Positions 1 through 9,100 of a stretch of 64,000 nucleotides of DNA are shown piece by piece. A model generated the notes under the pieces. It worked only from the letters and a program-made list of their open reading frames with translations, had not been told where the DNA came from and searched no databases. Source of the DNA: UMGS1470 sp051889215 (GTDB taxonomy: Bacteria; Bacillota; Clostridia; Christensenellales; UBA1242); contig JBJFDC010000003.1 of the NCBI GenBank assembly GCA_051889215.1, forward strand, positions 13,182 to 77,181, read 5' to 3'. The first letter of the stretch is position 1. Every line of letters starts with the position of its first letter. A program made the position numbers and the translations under genes.

Positions 1-2800
1 AGCCCAAAAATGTTTTTGCATTTTTCTTTTTTCGTTTGGCTGAAATTGGATAGTAAAGCGCTCCCACCGCTTGGACTCCCTCACTTTGCTCAAGCGCTTT
101 CAAATAGACGAAGATTTGAATTTTGTTGCCAAAGATAATATCTTGAACATTGTGTTCAGTTTTGCCAGTTTTGTAGTCGACAACGACAATTTTGTTTTCA
201 AACTTGTCAACCCTGTCAACAATTCCACCGAATGCAATTTTTCGCCCACCAAAATCAAATTGCATTTTTCCTCCGCCAACATATTTTTCGACATATTCAA
301 TTTTAAATTTGGAATTTTCCTGTTCTTCCAAGATGTCGCGGATTGTCTGTTTGCATTCTCTTTTGAGCGAATTTAGAATTGAAGAAAATTTTTTGTAAGA
401 GAAGAAAATTGCATATTTTTCGTCAATTGCAATTTGCTTGAAAAACTCATCGACAAAACAATCGACATCGGATTGTGGTCTGATAAAATATTTTTCCAAA
501 CACAAATGAACAATGTTCCCAAGCGTTGCCTCATCAAGGTCAATTGGCTTGTTTTCGTCAAGTTTGAGTCCATATTTCAAGAAAAACATAAACGGACATT
601 TTGCATAAGTTTCAAGAGCAGAAACAGAAAACTTGTCATTTGCAAAAAACAAATCGTTTTTCTTTAAATTTGGAGTGATGTTCGCCGATTGAGAATTGTT
701 GACAAGTTTTTCTATGCTTGGGTCATTTTTCTTGAGAACATCAAACAACGAATTAAATTGTTGCTCACAAGAAAATTTTGGATTTTGAATGTAAGCAACA
801 AGTTGCTCTCTCGCACGTTTTGCCGAACATATTTCTTTTGCGAAATCATCACTTTGAACATCTCCGGCAAATCCAATTTTTTGTGCACTTTCCCCAAACA
901 TTTTCATGAGTCCCAAAACAAATGTTGATTCGGCGAGTTTTTTTCCATCATCAGACAGCGAAACCCATGAAACAAACAATTTTTGTTTTGGAATTGAAAG
1001 AACAGAACACAGTTTGAGGCGTTTTCTCAAATTGATTGTTCTTATTGTCGGGTCAATTTTAACTTTGTTTGCGTGCCGTGCGATATCTTTGTCCGAAAGA
1101 AGCCCAACATCTTTTTGAAAGTCCGGCATTTTGTCTTGATTTGCTCCACACAAAAAGAAAATCTTGTCACTTTCAAAAAAACTTTTTGAAACATCTCCAA
1201 CAAAAACCTGGTCAACCCCCAAAGGGACACCTCCCAGTTTTGTCCCAGCAAACACGTTGTTTAACAAAACGACAAACTCTGAAAAACTCAAATTTTCATC
1301 TTTTGTTTCTTGCTCAAAAGTTTTGAGAATATCAAGAATTTTTTCATTCAGATTTTCATAAATTTTTTGATTTTCAACATCTTGTTCTTTGACAAAATAA
1401 TCTCGAATTTTTTGAGTGGTTTCCAAAACGCAAAAAGCATCAAAAATTCTCCTTATAAAATCCACGAAATCTTTTCCGCAAAGTTTGTCCGAACTGCCAA
1501 CATTTTTCACTGCAAGCGAGTCCAAAATTGACTTGATTTTTTCATATATTTTTGCGTCATTTTGATTCTGAAATTTATGCAAATTGAGGTCATCGTCAAT
1601 CAACCTATATCTATCAATAAATCGACAAATTTCAAAGCACTCTTCATTTGTTAGATTTGCATATACATTGGAAAATATATCGTAAAGAATTGATGTGTCA
1701 TTTTCTTGTATGTATTGAAAAATCAAATTCAAAAATTCAACAGGTTTTGTTTGTGAAAGTGTTTTGTCGGTGTCAAAAAAACATGGGATTTCGTAGTCGT
1801 CAAAAATTCTTTTGGCACAATTATAATTGCCGTCGAGGTCACTGATTCCAACAACACAGTCGCAAAATCTTCCGCCCGACACCACATGACTTTTTATTTC
1901 TTTTGCAACCGCTTCAATTTGGGCTTGATTTGTTGAACACTCCCAAAAGTGCGCAAAATCTTTTATTTCAAATTTGTGCGGGTTGGAAAGATATATGTTG
2001 GTCGAAATAAGGTTGGAAACAAAATTTGAAGATGTCGCAAATTTTTCTTCAATCTCAACATCTTGGTCTTTGGCGATGGATTTTAGGTTGTTATATAGTT
2101 GCGTGTCATAAACAAATTTATTTTTTTGATTTGACTGCGGATAGGAAAGCGCAAACTCAACACTTTTTGCTTTTTTGAGAAGTGTTCTAACAATGTTGAG
2201 TCCTTGATTTGTCATGCTGTCAAAAAATGCAAAATATATCCTCGCGTTATCAAGCTGCGCGCTCGGGAGATTTTGAACAAAAAGATTCAAAAAATCCGCC
2301 CCATCAATTCCATGTTTTTGCTTTTCTTCATAGTTTTTGTATATCAAATGAATGTCATGGATTTTATCGTCTTGCAAGCATTCTTCAAGTGTATATGGCG
2401 AAATCTCGCTGGTTTTGAGTTGAGATATGGTGTTTTTTATCTGTTGCAAAAACGAAACATCAATATTTGATTTTGGAAAAAACTTGAAATTGTTTTTTTC
2501 TTCATACACCGCCTTGCCCAAAGCAATGAGTTGACTGTTTGACGAAAGTGATTTTGGCAACACGTTTTGCTCTTTGAGAACGAGTGAGGCAAATCTGTTT
2601 ATGCCCATCACTTTTATGTTTAGAGTTGATGAAATGTTGAGCTTGTTGAACACAAGTTTTTCGGTTATAAGTGAGAATCTGTCGGGAACAATGATGATTT
2701 GATCTTCTTCATATCGTGAAATATTCGGAGCAATGTCCAAAACAACCTGCTCCGATGCACAAGTGATGTCAGTTCCCTTTGTCAAAATTAATTTGCTCAC
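1..2800 (-). CDS. addB: AddB/RexB-like subunit of the ATP-dependent helicase-nuclease (3' end outside window)
   Basis: Open reading frame of about 933 codons that runs off the left edge without a stop. AddB works with AddA to resect double-strand breaks for RecA recombination. Visible: an N-terminal block typical of AddB (IIIVPDRFSLITEK, about residues 37-50), a helicase-like middle region (FVGDVSKSFFESDKIFFLCGANQD), then the nuclease domain. There the first iron-sulfur cysteine lies in ETYAKCPFMFFLKYGL (about residue 735) and the PD-(D/E)XK core appears as GIVDRVD...VVVDYKTGK (about 865-880). The remaining three cluster cysteines would lie beyond the edge. No Walker A motif is seen at the N-terminus, as in RexB-type subunits. 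The start is GTG at 2798-2800, the only in-frame start before a stop; it has no Shine-Dalgarno sequence but sits just after a promoter. addA is not in the window. Confidence 0.88.
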   Translation of the reverse strand, partial: MSKLILTKGTDITCASEQVVLDIAPNISRYEEDQIIIVPDRFSLITEKLVFNKLNISSTLNIKVMGINRFASLVLKEQNVLPKSLSSNSQLIALGKAVYEEKNNFKFFPKSNIDVSFLQQIKNTISQLKTSEISPYTLEECLQDDKIHDIHLIYKNYEEKQKHGIDGADFLNLFVQNLPSAQLDNARIYFAFFDSMTNQGLNIVRTLLKKAKSVEFALSYPQSNQKNKFVYDTQLYNNLKSIAKDQDVEIEEKFATSSNFVSNLISTNIYLSNPHKFEIKDFAHFWECSTNQAQIEAVAKEIKSHVVSGGRFCDCVVGISDLDGNYNCAKRIFDDYEIPCFFDTDKTLSQTKPVEFLNLIFQYIQENDTSILYDIFSNVYANLTNEECFEICRFIDRYRLIDDDLNLHKFQNQNDAKIYEKIKSILDSLAVKNVGSSDKLCGKDFVDFIRRIFDAFCVLETTQKIRDYFVKEQDVENQKIYENLNEKILDILKTFEQETKDENLSFSEFVVLLNNVFAGTKLGGVPLGVDQVFVGDVSKSFFESDKIFFLCGANQDKMPDFQKDVGLLSDKDIARHANKVKIDPTIRTINLRKRLKLCSVLSIPKQKLFVSWVSLSDDGKKLAESTFVLGLMKMFGESAQKIGFAGDVQSDDFAKEICSAKRAREQLVAYIQNPKFSCEQQFNSLFDVLKKNDPSIEKLVNNSQSANITPNLKKNDLFFANDKFSVSALETYAKCPFMFFLKYGLKLDENKPIDLDEATLGNIVHLCLEKYFIRPQSDVDCFVDEFFKQIAIDEKYAIFFSYKKFSSILNSLKRECKQTIRDILEEQENSKFKIEYVEKYVGGGKMQFDFGGRKIAFGGIVDRVDKFENKIVVVDYKTGKTEHNVQDIIFGNKIQIFVYLKALEQSEGVQAVGALYYPISAKRKKKNAKTFLG

Positions 2801-2806
2801 ACAATC

Positions 2807-2834
2807 ATTTTATCACACACGCGTTTTTTGACAA
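2807..2834 (-). promoter_or_regulatory. addB promoter, apparently leaderless
   Basis: Read on the minus strand: -35 TTGTCA (2829-2834), 16 bp spacer, extended -10 TGTGATAAAAT with the hexamer at 2807-2812, then only 6 nt to the GTG start. Transcription should begin at or next to the start codon. The same TGTGATAAAAT element stands before recF and leuS. Confidence 0.6.
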
Positions 2835-2838
2835 AACA

Positions 2839-3702
2839 TTATGCTTTTAATTTTTGTTTATTCTTTTTGGGAATTGTGTTGGCAAATTTTTTCAATTCGT
2901 GCATTTTGTTTGATTCAACAAAATTTTCAACCTCTTTGCTGCGTTTTTCTTGCAATCTAATTTTTAGATTTTTGTTCTCGCTTTTTAGTTTTTCCAAACT
3001 TGATGAAAGTTCTTTTATTTGACTGTCTTTTGAAGACAGGGCGACATATGCTTTGGCGAGATTATCGCTCGCGCTTTTCATTTCCAATCGATTTTGCACC
3101 TCTGCTTGCTCACATGCAGCACGCTTGACAAGTCTGACGAGCCCCATAAACAACACTTCAATATCCTTGTCGGAAAGCGAACCTTTTTGTTTTGGCATGA
3201 CCAAAATGTTGTTCATTTTTGGGGACGCGTTTAACGTGCTTGGAACAACAATCCCCTCTCGCTTTAATTCGTCAACACATTCTGAAAATAGCCGCTGATT
3301 TCCCTTCAAAACATTGCGATATTTGTTTTGAAATCTAATCATTTTTCCAAGGTCATCGCCCGACAAAGTCAAACACGCTTTGCGCACACTCATTCCCTTT
3401 GCACATAGTCGCAAAATGTTTTTCACAACTTCTTTTTCTTCTTTTTGGTCAAAAGGTGTTTGCTTGATTTTTTCATGTTTTGACAAATCAATTTTGAGTC
3501 TTTGACATTTGCTCTTGTTGTTTTGCAACTCTCCCAGTTCCAGGTAGTAATAATTTCTGACACTGTTTGGCTTTCTTTTTGTCAAGTCCGCATAATTTTT
3601 AAAAATGGACAAAAGCGAGAGATGTTTTTCTTTCCCCGCCTCAACAAAACAAAATAGTTTTTTTATTTCTTCATCTTTCCATGAACAATAAATTGTTTTC
3701 AT
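2839..3702 (-). CDS. Putative Myb/SANT-like DNA-binding protein with C-terminal coiled coil
   Basis: About 287 residues, function not recognised. The N-terminal 60 residues (CSWKDEEIKKLFCFVEAGKEKH, then LLSIFKNYADLTKRKPNSVRNYYY) have the Trp/aromatic spacing of a Myb/SANT-like DNA-binding fold, as in some clostridial sporulation or cell-fate regulators. The middle is rich in basic residues. From roughly residue 215 onward a heptad-like segment with many Lys/Glu/Leu predicts a coiled coil, ending in a basic KKNKQKLKA tail. I place the start at the ATG at 3702 because GGAGG lies 4 nt upstream; a longer reading to 3747 has no ribosome binding site. It lies between addB and a divergent gene. A nucleoid-associated or regulatory role is an inference only. 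Confidence 0.6.
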   Translation of the reverse strand: MKTIYCSWKDEEIKKLFCFVEAGKEKHLSLLSIFKNYADLTKRKPNSVRNYYYLELGELQNNKSKCQRLKIDLSKHEKIKQTPFDQKEEKEVVKNILRLCAKGMSVRKACLTLSGDDLGKMIRFQNKYRNVLKGNQRLFSECVDELKREGIVVPSTLNASPKMNNILVMPKQKGSLSDKDIEVLFMGLVRLVKRAACEQAEVQNRLEMKSASDNLAKAYVALSSKDSQIKELSSSLEKLKSENKNLKIRLQEKRSKEVENFVESNKMHELKKFANTIPKKNKQKLKA

Positions 3703-3791
3703 AAATCCTCCAACACCATTATTGACATTGTCTTGTGATTTATACATATTTATGACATCATAAAAAAACGCTTGGCATCATACTTTATGTT

Positions 3792-4760
3792 ATGGAGCGA
3801 ACAAGGTTTAAGTTTTCTGCAAAAACACCTTGCCTTGTCTTTTGTGACAAGGTTTTTCTTGGTGAAATAGATAAAAACGTTTGTGCAAAACTTGAGATTT
3901 TGGAAGGACAAACAAAATATATTGAAGTTTTTCCAAAATCGACAAAAGATGTCACCTATTTTATTCCTTTTGCTTTTGAGTTGTCGTCCAACACAAAATT
4001 ATCTTCAAACTATGTCATCTATGATTTGCTCGATGCAAATTATGAGATTGAAATAAAACCTCGCCTCGAATTGCATATGCCAATGTCTTTTGACAATATT
4101 TTTGAAGAAGAAAAAAGCGGCACGAATATATGCGTCCTTTCTTCTTCTGTCACAAAAATCATTCTTCAAAACAAAAAGAACAAGGTTGAATTTTGCCCAA
4201 AATGCGTGTTGCGTGACATTGCGTGCAAATCATTTTCTTGGGATAACTCCGACTATTTTGTCCTCACTGCAAAAACTCAAGAAAACTTGCAATATCTGTT
4301 TGTCGCAAATCTCAACAATATTGATTGCTGCATTCAAAAATTTTGCGACGACATAACTTTTGATTTGCCCAAAATCTCCACCCTGAATTTTTGTCATGAC
4401 TTCTATGAGCACGCGATTATAAGCAAATATGAATTAAATCCAAGCGGACTAAAAAAACTTGATTGTTATTCCAGCCGAAAAGAACAAACATCTTTTTTGA
4501 CCCCAACCCGAAAAGACACCGCAAAAGTTTTTTTTGAATGTGTGAAGGTGCGAGACTATGAACTTGCTCGGTTTTTGATGACAAAACAACTCTCGGAACT
4601 TTTGAGTGACCAACACCTAAAACGTTTTTTCCCAAAATTCGACAAAATAAAACTCGCTCCCGAGCGAGATGTTGTTTTGCTTGTTGGCGAAGAGAAAACA
4701 TATTTTCAACTATCATTCGTTGACGGAAAAATTGATAATATAGAAATATTTGATAGATAA
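3792..4760 (+). CDS. Conserved-looking protein of unknown function
   Basis: 322 residues, soluble, no signal peptide or membrane segment and no family recognised. It contains scattered cysteines, including a CPKCVLRDIAC stretch around residues 137-147, but no complete metal-binding pattern. The N-terminal third looks beta-rich, the C-terminal third (about 230-322) is mixed alpha/beta. It is transcribed divergently from the Myb-like gene and 45 nt upstream of the zinc-ribbon gene, so the two plus-strand genes probably form one transcript ending at the terminator near 5029. No Shine-Dalgarno sequence precedes the ATG; a weak TACTTT lies 5 nt upstream, so it may be another leaderless gene. Confidence 0.6.
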   Translation: MERTRFKFSAKTPCLVFCDKVFLGEIDKNVCAKLEILEGQTKYIEVFPKSTKDVTYFIPFAFELSSNTKLSSNYVIYDLLDANYEIEIKPRLELHMPMSFDNIFEEEKSGTNICVLSSSVTKIILQNKKNKVEFCPKCVLRDIACKSFSWDNSDYFVLTAKTQENLQYLFVANLNNIDCCIQKFCDDITFDLPKISTLNFCHDFYEHAIISKYELNPSGLKKLDCYSSRKEQTSFLTPTRKDTAKVFFECVKVRDYELARFLMTKQLSELLSDQHLKRFFPKFDKIKLAPERDVVLLVGEEKTYFQLSFVDGKIDNIEIFDR

Positions 4761-4805
4761 TTTGACATTATCAAAAAAACAAGAGATAATAATATAGAGG
4801 TTGTT

Positions 4806-5033
4806 ATGGAAGATAAAAAATTCACTTGTTGCGATTGTAAAAAAGAATTTGTTTGGACTGTTGAAAATCAAAAATTTTTCAAAGACAACAAAATTGACAA
4901 AGAGCCCGTTCGCTGCCGCGAGTGTGCAATAATTTTGAGAGACAAGCGCAAACAAGAAGCAAAAAAAGAAAAACAAAACAAAAATCAGGCCGAAGTCAAA
5001 CCTGAAAAACAAACTGAAAAAAACAAAAAATAA
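4806..5033 (+). CDS. Small zinc-ribbon protein
   Basis: 75 residues. Two CxxC knuckles, CCDCKKEFVW near the N-terminus and RCREC about 30 residues later, with the intervening FVWTVENQKFF and DKEPVRC, match the short zinc-ribbon family (zf-trcl type) found across Bacillota. The C-terminal third is a highly charged Lys/Glu/Gln tail, likely disordered. Members have no proven function; a nucleic-acid or protein-binding role is usual for such knuckles. It follows the unknown gene at 3792 and is followed immediately by a terminator. Only a weak AGAGG stretch precedes its start. Confidence 0.75.
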   Translation: MEDKKFTCCDCKKEFVWTVENQKFFKDNKIDKEPVRCRECAIILRDKRKQEAKKEKQNKNQAEVKPEKQTEKNKK

Positions 5034-5055
5034 TGGTTCCGCCATTATTTTTTTA
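5029..5055 (+). terminator. Rho-independent terminator after the zinc-ribbon gene
   Basis: Perfect 8 bp stem AATAATGG / CCATTATT with a 5 nt loop, followed by a run of T. It overlaps the stop codon of the zinc-ribbon gene. Confidence 0.8.
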
Positions 5056-5103
5056 TTTTTGATTGAGTATTTTGAGATTTTAAACAAAAGAAACGCCAAC
5101 AAC

Positions 5104-6072
5104 TTAACTCAATGTAAATCCCTGTTCTTCATCTGAAAAATAGTCATCAGGATATAATTCGCTATTTTCTTCTTTTTCGCCAGACTCATTGTTTTGAATT
5201 CTGTTGAGAATATTGTTGAGATGTGTGAAGTCGCGCTGATTTTGATTTGAATATTCTTGCATCAAAGTTCCCTCATCTCCATAAAGAGTGTTCGCAAGTT
5301 CAATTTCTGGAGTTTGACCAAGTTTGTCAATTTCACTTTGAAGGCCTTTAAAAGTTTTCATAAAAAGTTGACCTTCTTTTTGGAAAAACACTGGCATCAT
5401 ATAAGATTTTTCGCCATTCTTTTCAATAAAAGTTTGAACAGTGCCAACAAACACAATTCCCTCTTCCGAAAGATTTTTCATGACATCTTCAAAAAATTCT
5501 GTATTGATTTCAATCGCTTGAATGCTTGAACCTTGGAGGTGTGCAACAAGTGAACTCACTCCGTCGCTATCCGAGCCCTCTTGTTCAATATCAATTTGTG
5601 CAAAATTATTGTTGTAAACAACACAAAACACTTTTCCGTTTTCTGGTTTTATCAAAATTTTGAGTTGAGTGTCTTTTGAAGAGAATGCATCGCTTCTCAT
5701 GTTTGTTTCAAACACACCCAAAACATCAAAATCGCCTTCAATCTCAAAACCCAACTTCTGCTCAATTTGCGGTCTAATTGTGTCTTTCAAAAAATTATAT
5801 GCATAATTTTTGTTTTGTTCGTCAATTTGGTCTTGTTGCTTATTTTCGTCATCAACCTCGCCATTGTTTGGAAAAAGATCGCCTTTTTGTGGCAATTTGA
5901 TTTCTGTTGAGTCTGCACGATTGACATAATTGTATAATTGCGTCGCCGCTTCTGGCAAAACATAGAGAAGAACAACCGCCGACATAAGAGAATACGCCAC
6001 TTTTTGAGTGGTGGTCAGTTTGCATTTTTTTGGCTTTCTTGAAAGCATTTTGTTGTAATATTTTTTTGCCAT
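5104..6072 (-). CDS. Membrane-anchored protein of unknown function
   Basis: 322 residues from the ATG at 6072. A basic N-terminus (KKYYNKMLSRKPKKCK) is followed by one hydrophobic helix (about residues 24-42, SLMSAVVLLYVLPEAA), then a long, acidic soluble part that should face outward. There are no cysteines or repeats that identify a family, and the C-terminus is acidic (SDEEQGF). A TTG start at 6117 is possible but gives an unconvincing N-terminus and no ribosome binding site. It lies downstream of the giant surface-protein operon but after that operon's terminator, so it is probably a separate unit. Function unknown; a secreted or cell-envelope role is inferred from topology only. Confidence 0.65.
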   Translation of the reverse strand: MAKKYYNKMLSRKPKKCKLTTTQKVAYSLMSAVVLLYVLPEAATQLYNYVNRADSTEIKLPQKGDLFPNNGEVDDENKQQDQIDEQNKNYAYNFLKDTIRPQIEQKLGFEIEGDFDVLGVFETNMRSDAFSSKDTQLKILIKPENGKVFCVVYNNNFAQIDIEQEGSDSDGVSSLVAHLQGSSIQAIEINTEFFEDVMKNLSEEGIVFVGTVQTFIEKNGEKSYMMPVFFQKEGQLFMKTFKGLQSEIDKLGQTPEIELANTLYGDEGTLMQEYSNQNQRDFTHLNNILNRIQNNESGEKEENSELYPDDYFSDEEQGFTLS

Positions 6073-6117
6073 AATTTCTACGATACTAATTTTAACATAA
6101 ATTGAATTTGTTTGCAA

Positions 6118-6150
6118 TACAAAAAATAACCGCCCAAGCAGTTATTTTTT
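6118..6150 (-). terminator. Terminator of the surface-protein operon
   Basis: On the minus strand a 9 bp stem (AATAACTGC / GCGGTTATT, one G-T pair) with a TTGG loop and a run of T. It overlaps the stop codon of the MBG-repeat gene. Confidence 0.75.
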
Positions 6151-9100
6151 TGTTTGTTTTCTCTTTTTGTTGAAACTTATAAACAAAGCGCATAGTGCAA
6201 CGCCCAAAATCACTCCAACACAAACCGCAACAGCAATATCAATCCAGTTTTCGTTGTCGCACACAACGATAAATTCAGAAAAGGTTGAAGTTGAAACAAG
6301 CACGTTATCGCCTTGAATTTTATATGCAAGTTCAACATAGTCGCCTGTTGCATTTTTCCCAAAAACATGAATGTTGTTGAGATTGTTCAAATTTTTCAAG
6401 TTGATTTTCATGTCCAATGCTTTGTCCAAAACAAGTGTGTTGCCACTCGCATCAAACAGTCCAACACTCATGCTTTGAACAATTTTTTTGCCAGCATATT
6501 CGTTGCCTATTTGCAAATCTTTGACAGAAAGCACTGTTCCATATTTCATTGCGGTTGAACTGTATGTTGATACTTCAACATTTTGATTTTCTAGTGTCGC
6601 ATATGTTATGTCGGCATATAGTCCGGTTGGCATGATAAGATTATAATTTTTTGCTTTCGAGCCAACAAGAGAAAATCCTTGAAGACTAACTGCGATATCA
6701 TTTCCGGGTTCAATAGATGCGAAGTTGGCGCAAGCATTTTTGTCAAAATCAAGCATGATTTCATTATCGACAAGTCCAGAAACGATTGGATTTTTTATTT
6801 TGCAAGTTGTTGTGCCATCATATGTTTTGTCCAACACTTCAACATTGAGTTTGACGTCTTTTGCGAGAATGACCAAAATTGAATTTCGCGTGTGAACCTC
6901 ATAGTTTTGGTCCATGCTGACAACATTGAGGACATATTCGCCAACATCTTCACTCGCGTCTCTTTGGACCTCCCATTCAAGTTGTTCACCCAAAACCAAC
7001 TCTCCTTGCAAGATTTGCAAATTGAAACAAGGGTCTGGATTGGAATAAATCTTTTGATTTGCACCGAGCGAAACGACAAGAGCTCTTGGCAAAATGTCGT
7101 AGTATGCTTGAATGTATCTGACCTTGTAGTTTCTTCCAAGATTGATGTTGCACCTTATTGGATATCGACCCGCATCTTCTCCTTCTGTCTTATATAGTCC
7201 GCCCGTCAAAGTGTCGCCCGCCAAAATTTCTCCGTCAAGGACATAATCAAATTCGGTTGAAATTTCTTCTCCATAAATTGAAGAAACATTTTGAGTTGAG
7301 ACAACAACTTCGCGTTGATTGATTGAAAGATTATTTCCAACATAACTGATTTCATAATTTGGATTATTTAGACTTGAAAGAAGCGGATATTTCCCAACAT
7401 TTTCATAAATTTTTACGCCGACATTTTCTCTATATATGCCACCTGAAAGATCATTTGGATTAACCAGTGTTCCGCTCGTTATTTCATAAACAAATTCTGG
7501 ATCGCTTTCGCCATAAATTTTTGATGCAGGAATTGCAGTGACTTCAATTTGTCTTGGCAAGATTGTCAACAACCCACAGGTGTATTTGAATTTGTAGTTT
7601 GCTGGAGTTGAAAGAGTTCCAACCTCAATCACATATTCTCCAACATCTTCGCCATATCTTCTTTTCGCTTTGCCAGAAAGGACAACATTTTTGTCCCCCG
7701 ACAAAATTTCATAGTCAAAAACCGGATCGCTGTCACCATAATATTTTGTGACGTCCAAAATTTTGATGTTGAGTTCTTGAGCATAAATACAAAGTTTTCC
7801 GGGAACAAAGGTCAAAATGTAATTCCCTCCAGCCGTGAGCGTGCCTTGACTGAACATATATTCGCCAACATCTTCGCCCGCCTCGCGCGAGATTTCACCA
7901 CAAAGAATGTCGCCAAGTTCTTCATCGAATTGAAGAGAACCATAATAGAGGACAAATTCAACAACTGGATCATTTTCTGAAAAATATTTGAATGTGTCTT
8001 CGGCTTTAACAGAAATCTCACAAGGAATAATTTCCAATTTTCCAGAAACAAAATTTATATTATAGTGAGGGTCGTCAAGCGAATCATATGTTATTTTGTA
8101 TGTGCCGACATTTTCTCCCTTTTCTCTTTTGAGTTTAATCGTTGAAGAAACTCCTGGAACAATATTTGTTTGACTGAATGAAAATATCGGGTCGTTTTCA
8201 CCATAAATTTTTGAATGAGAATCTGCTTCTATTTCAATCTCGCGTTTTGTTATTGTTAGCACTCCGCTTGAAATGAATTCAATTTCATAATTGTCACCAA
8301 AAGAGATTGAGCCGCGCGTATAGCAATATCTCCCAATTTCTTCACCCATTTCTCGTGTTGCAGAGCCAATCAAAAGTCCTTCAAATGTTTGTCCAAAAAC
8401 AAATTCGTTCTCGTCGCAAACATATTCAAAATCTGGGTCAGCATCTCCAAACTGTTTTTGAGCTGAACAAATTGAAACTTGAATTTTTTTGGCTTTTATT
8501 TCAAGCGAAACGTCGCTTGCAAGACTCAATTCATAATTTGTGTTTTGCAATCTCATTGATTGCGTGATTTCATAGTTATATTTTCCAACATCTTCGCCCT
8601 CAAATCTTTGCAGCTGTCCATAAATTTGCTCATTTTCAATCACACCTTCAAACTGCAAATTAAGTTGAGGATCGTCATCTCCATATGTTTTTTGAAGCGA
8701 ATCTGCCGTTATTTTTACTTTTTTTGCAAAAATTGATGCCATAATCAAATTTTCGTCATATTTCAGAACGTAATTTTGTTTGTTGGAACCTTCAATTTCA
8801 ATTTTGTTTATTATGATGTTTTTGTTATCCCCAACATTGCTGTCCTCAAATTTTAAATCCGTCTGAAGAACAATGCCATCTTTTTCAAGTGTGTTTTTGA
8901 GAGTGAACGAATATTCGACGTCTGTCGTTCCGTCATAAGTTTTGTCATTTGCAACGAACTCAACATACGCATTTCTTGCGATGATTTCAAAATTTGCGGG
9001 GATAAATTCAATGTTGTAGTTCTCATTATGCAAAGTGCCTTGCTCAATTTGATATAAACCAACATTTTCGCCAACTTCTCTTTTGATGTTTCCCAAAAGT

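Noticed and set aside
4713..5102. 129-residue minus-strand frame rich in Phe and Leu
   Set aside because: Antisense of the Lys-rich zinc-ribbon gene; the hydrophobic look is a codon-composition effect.
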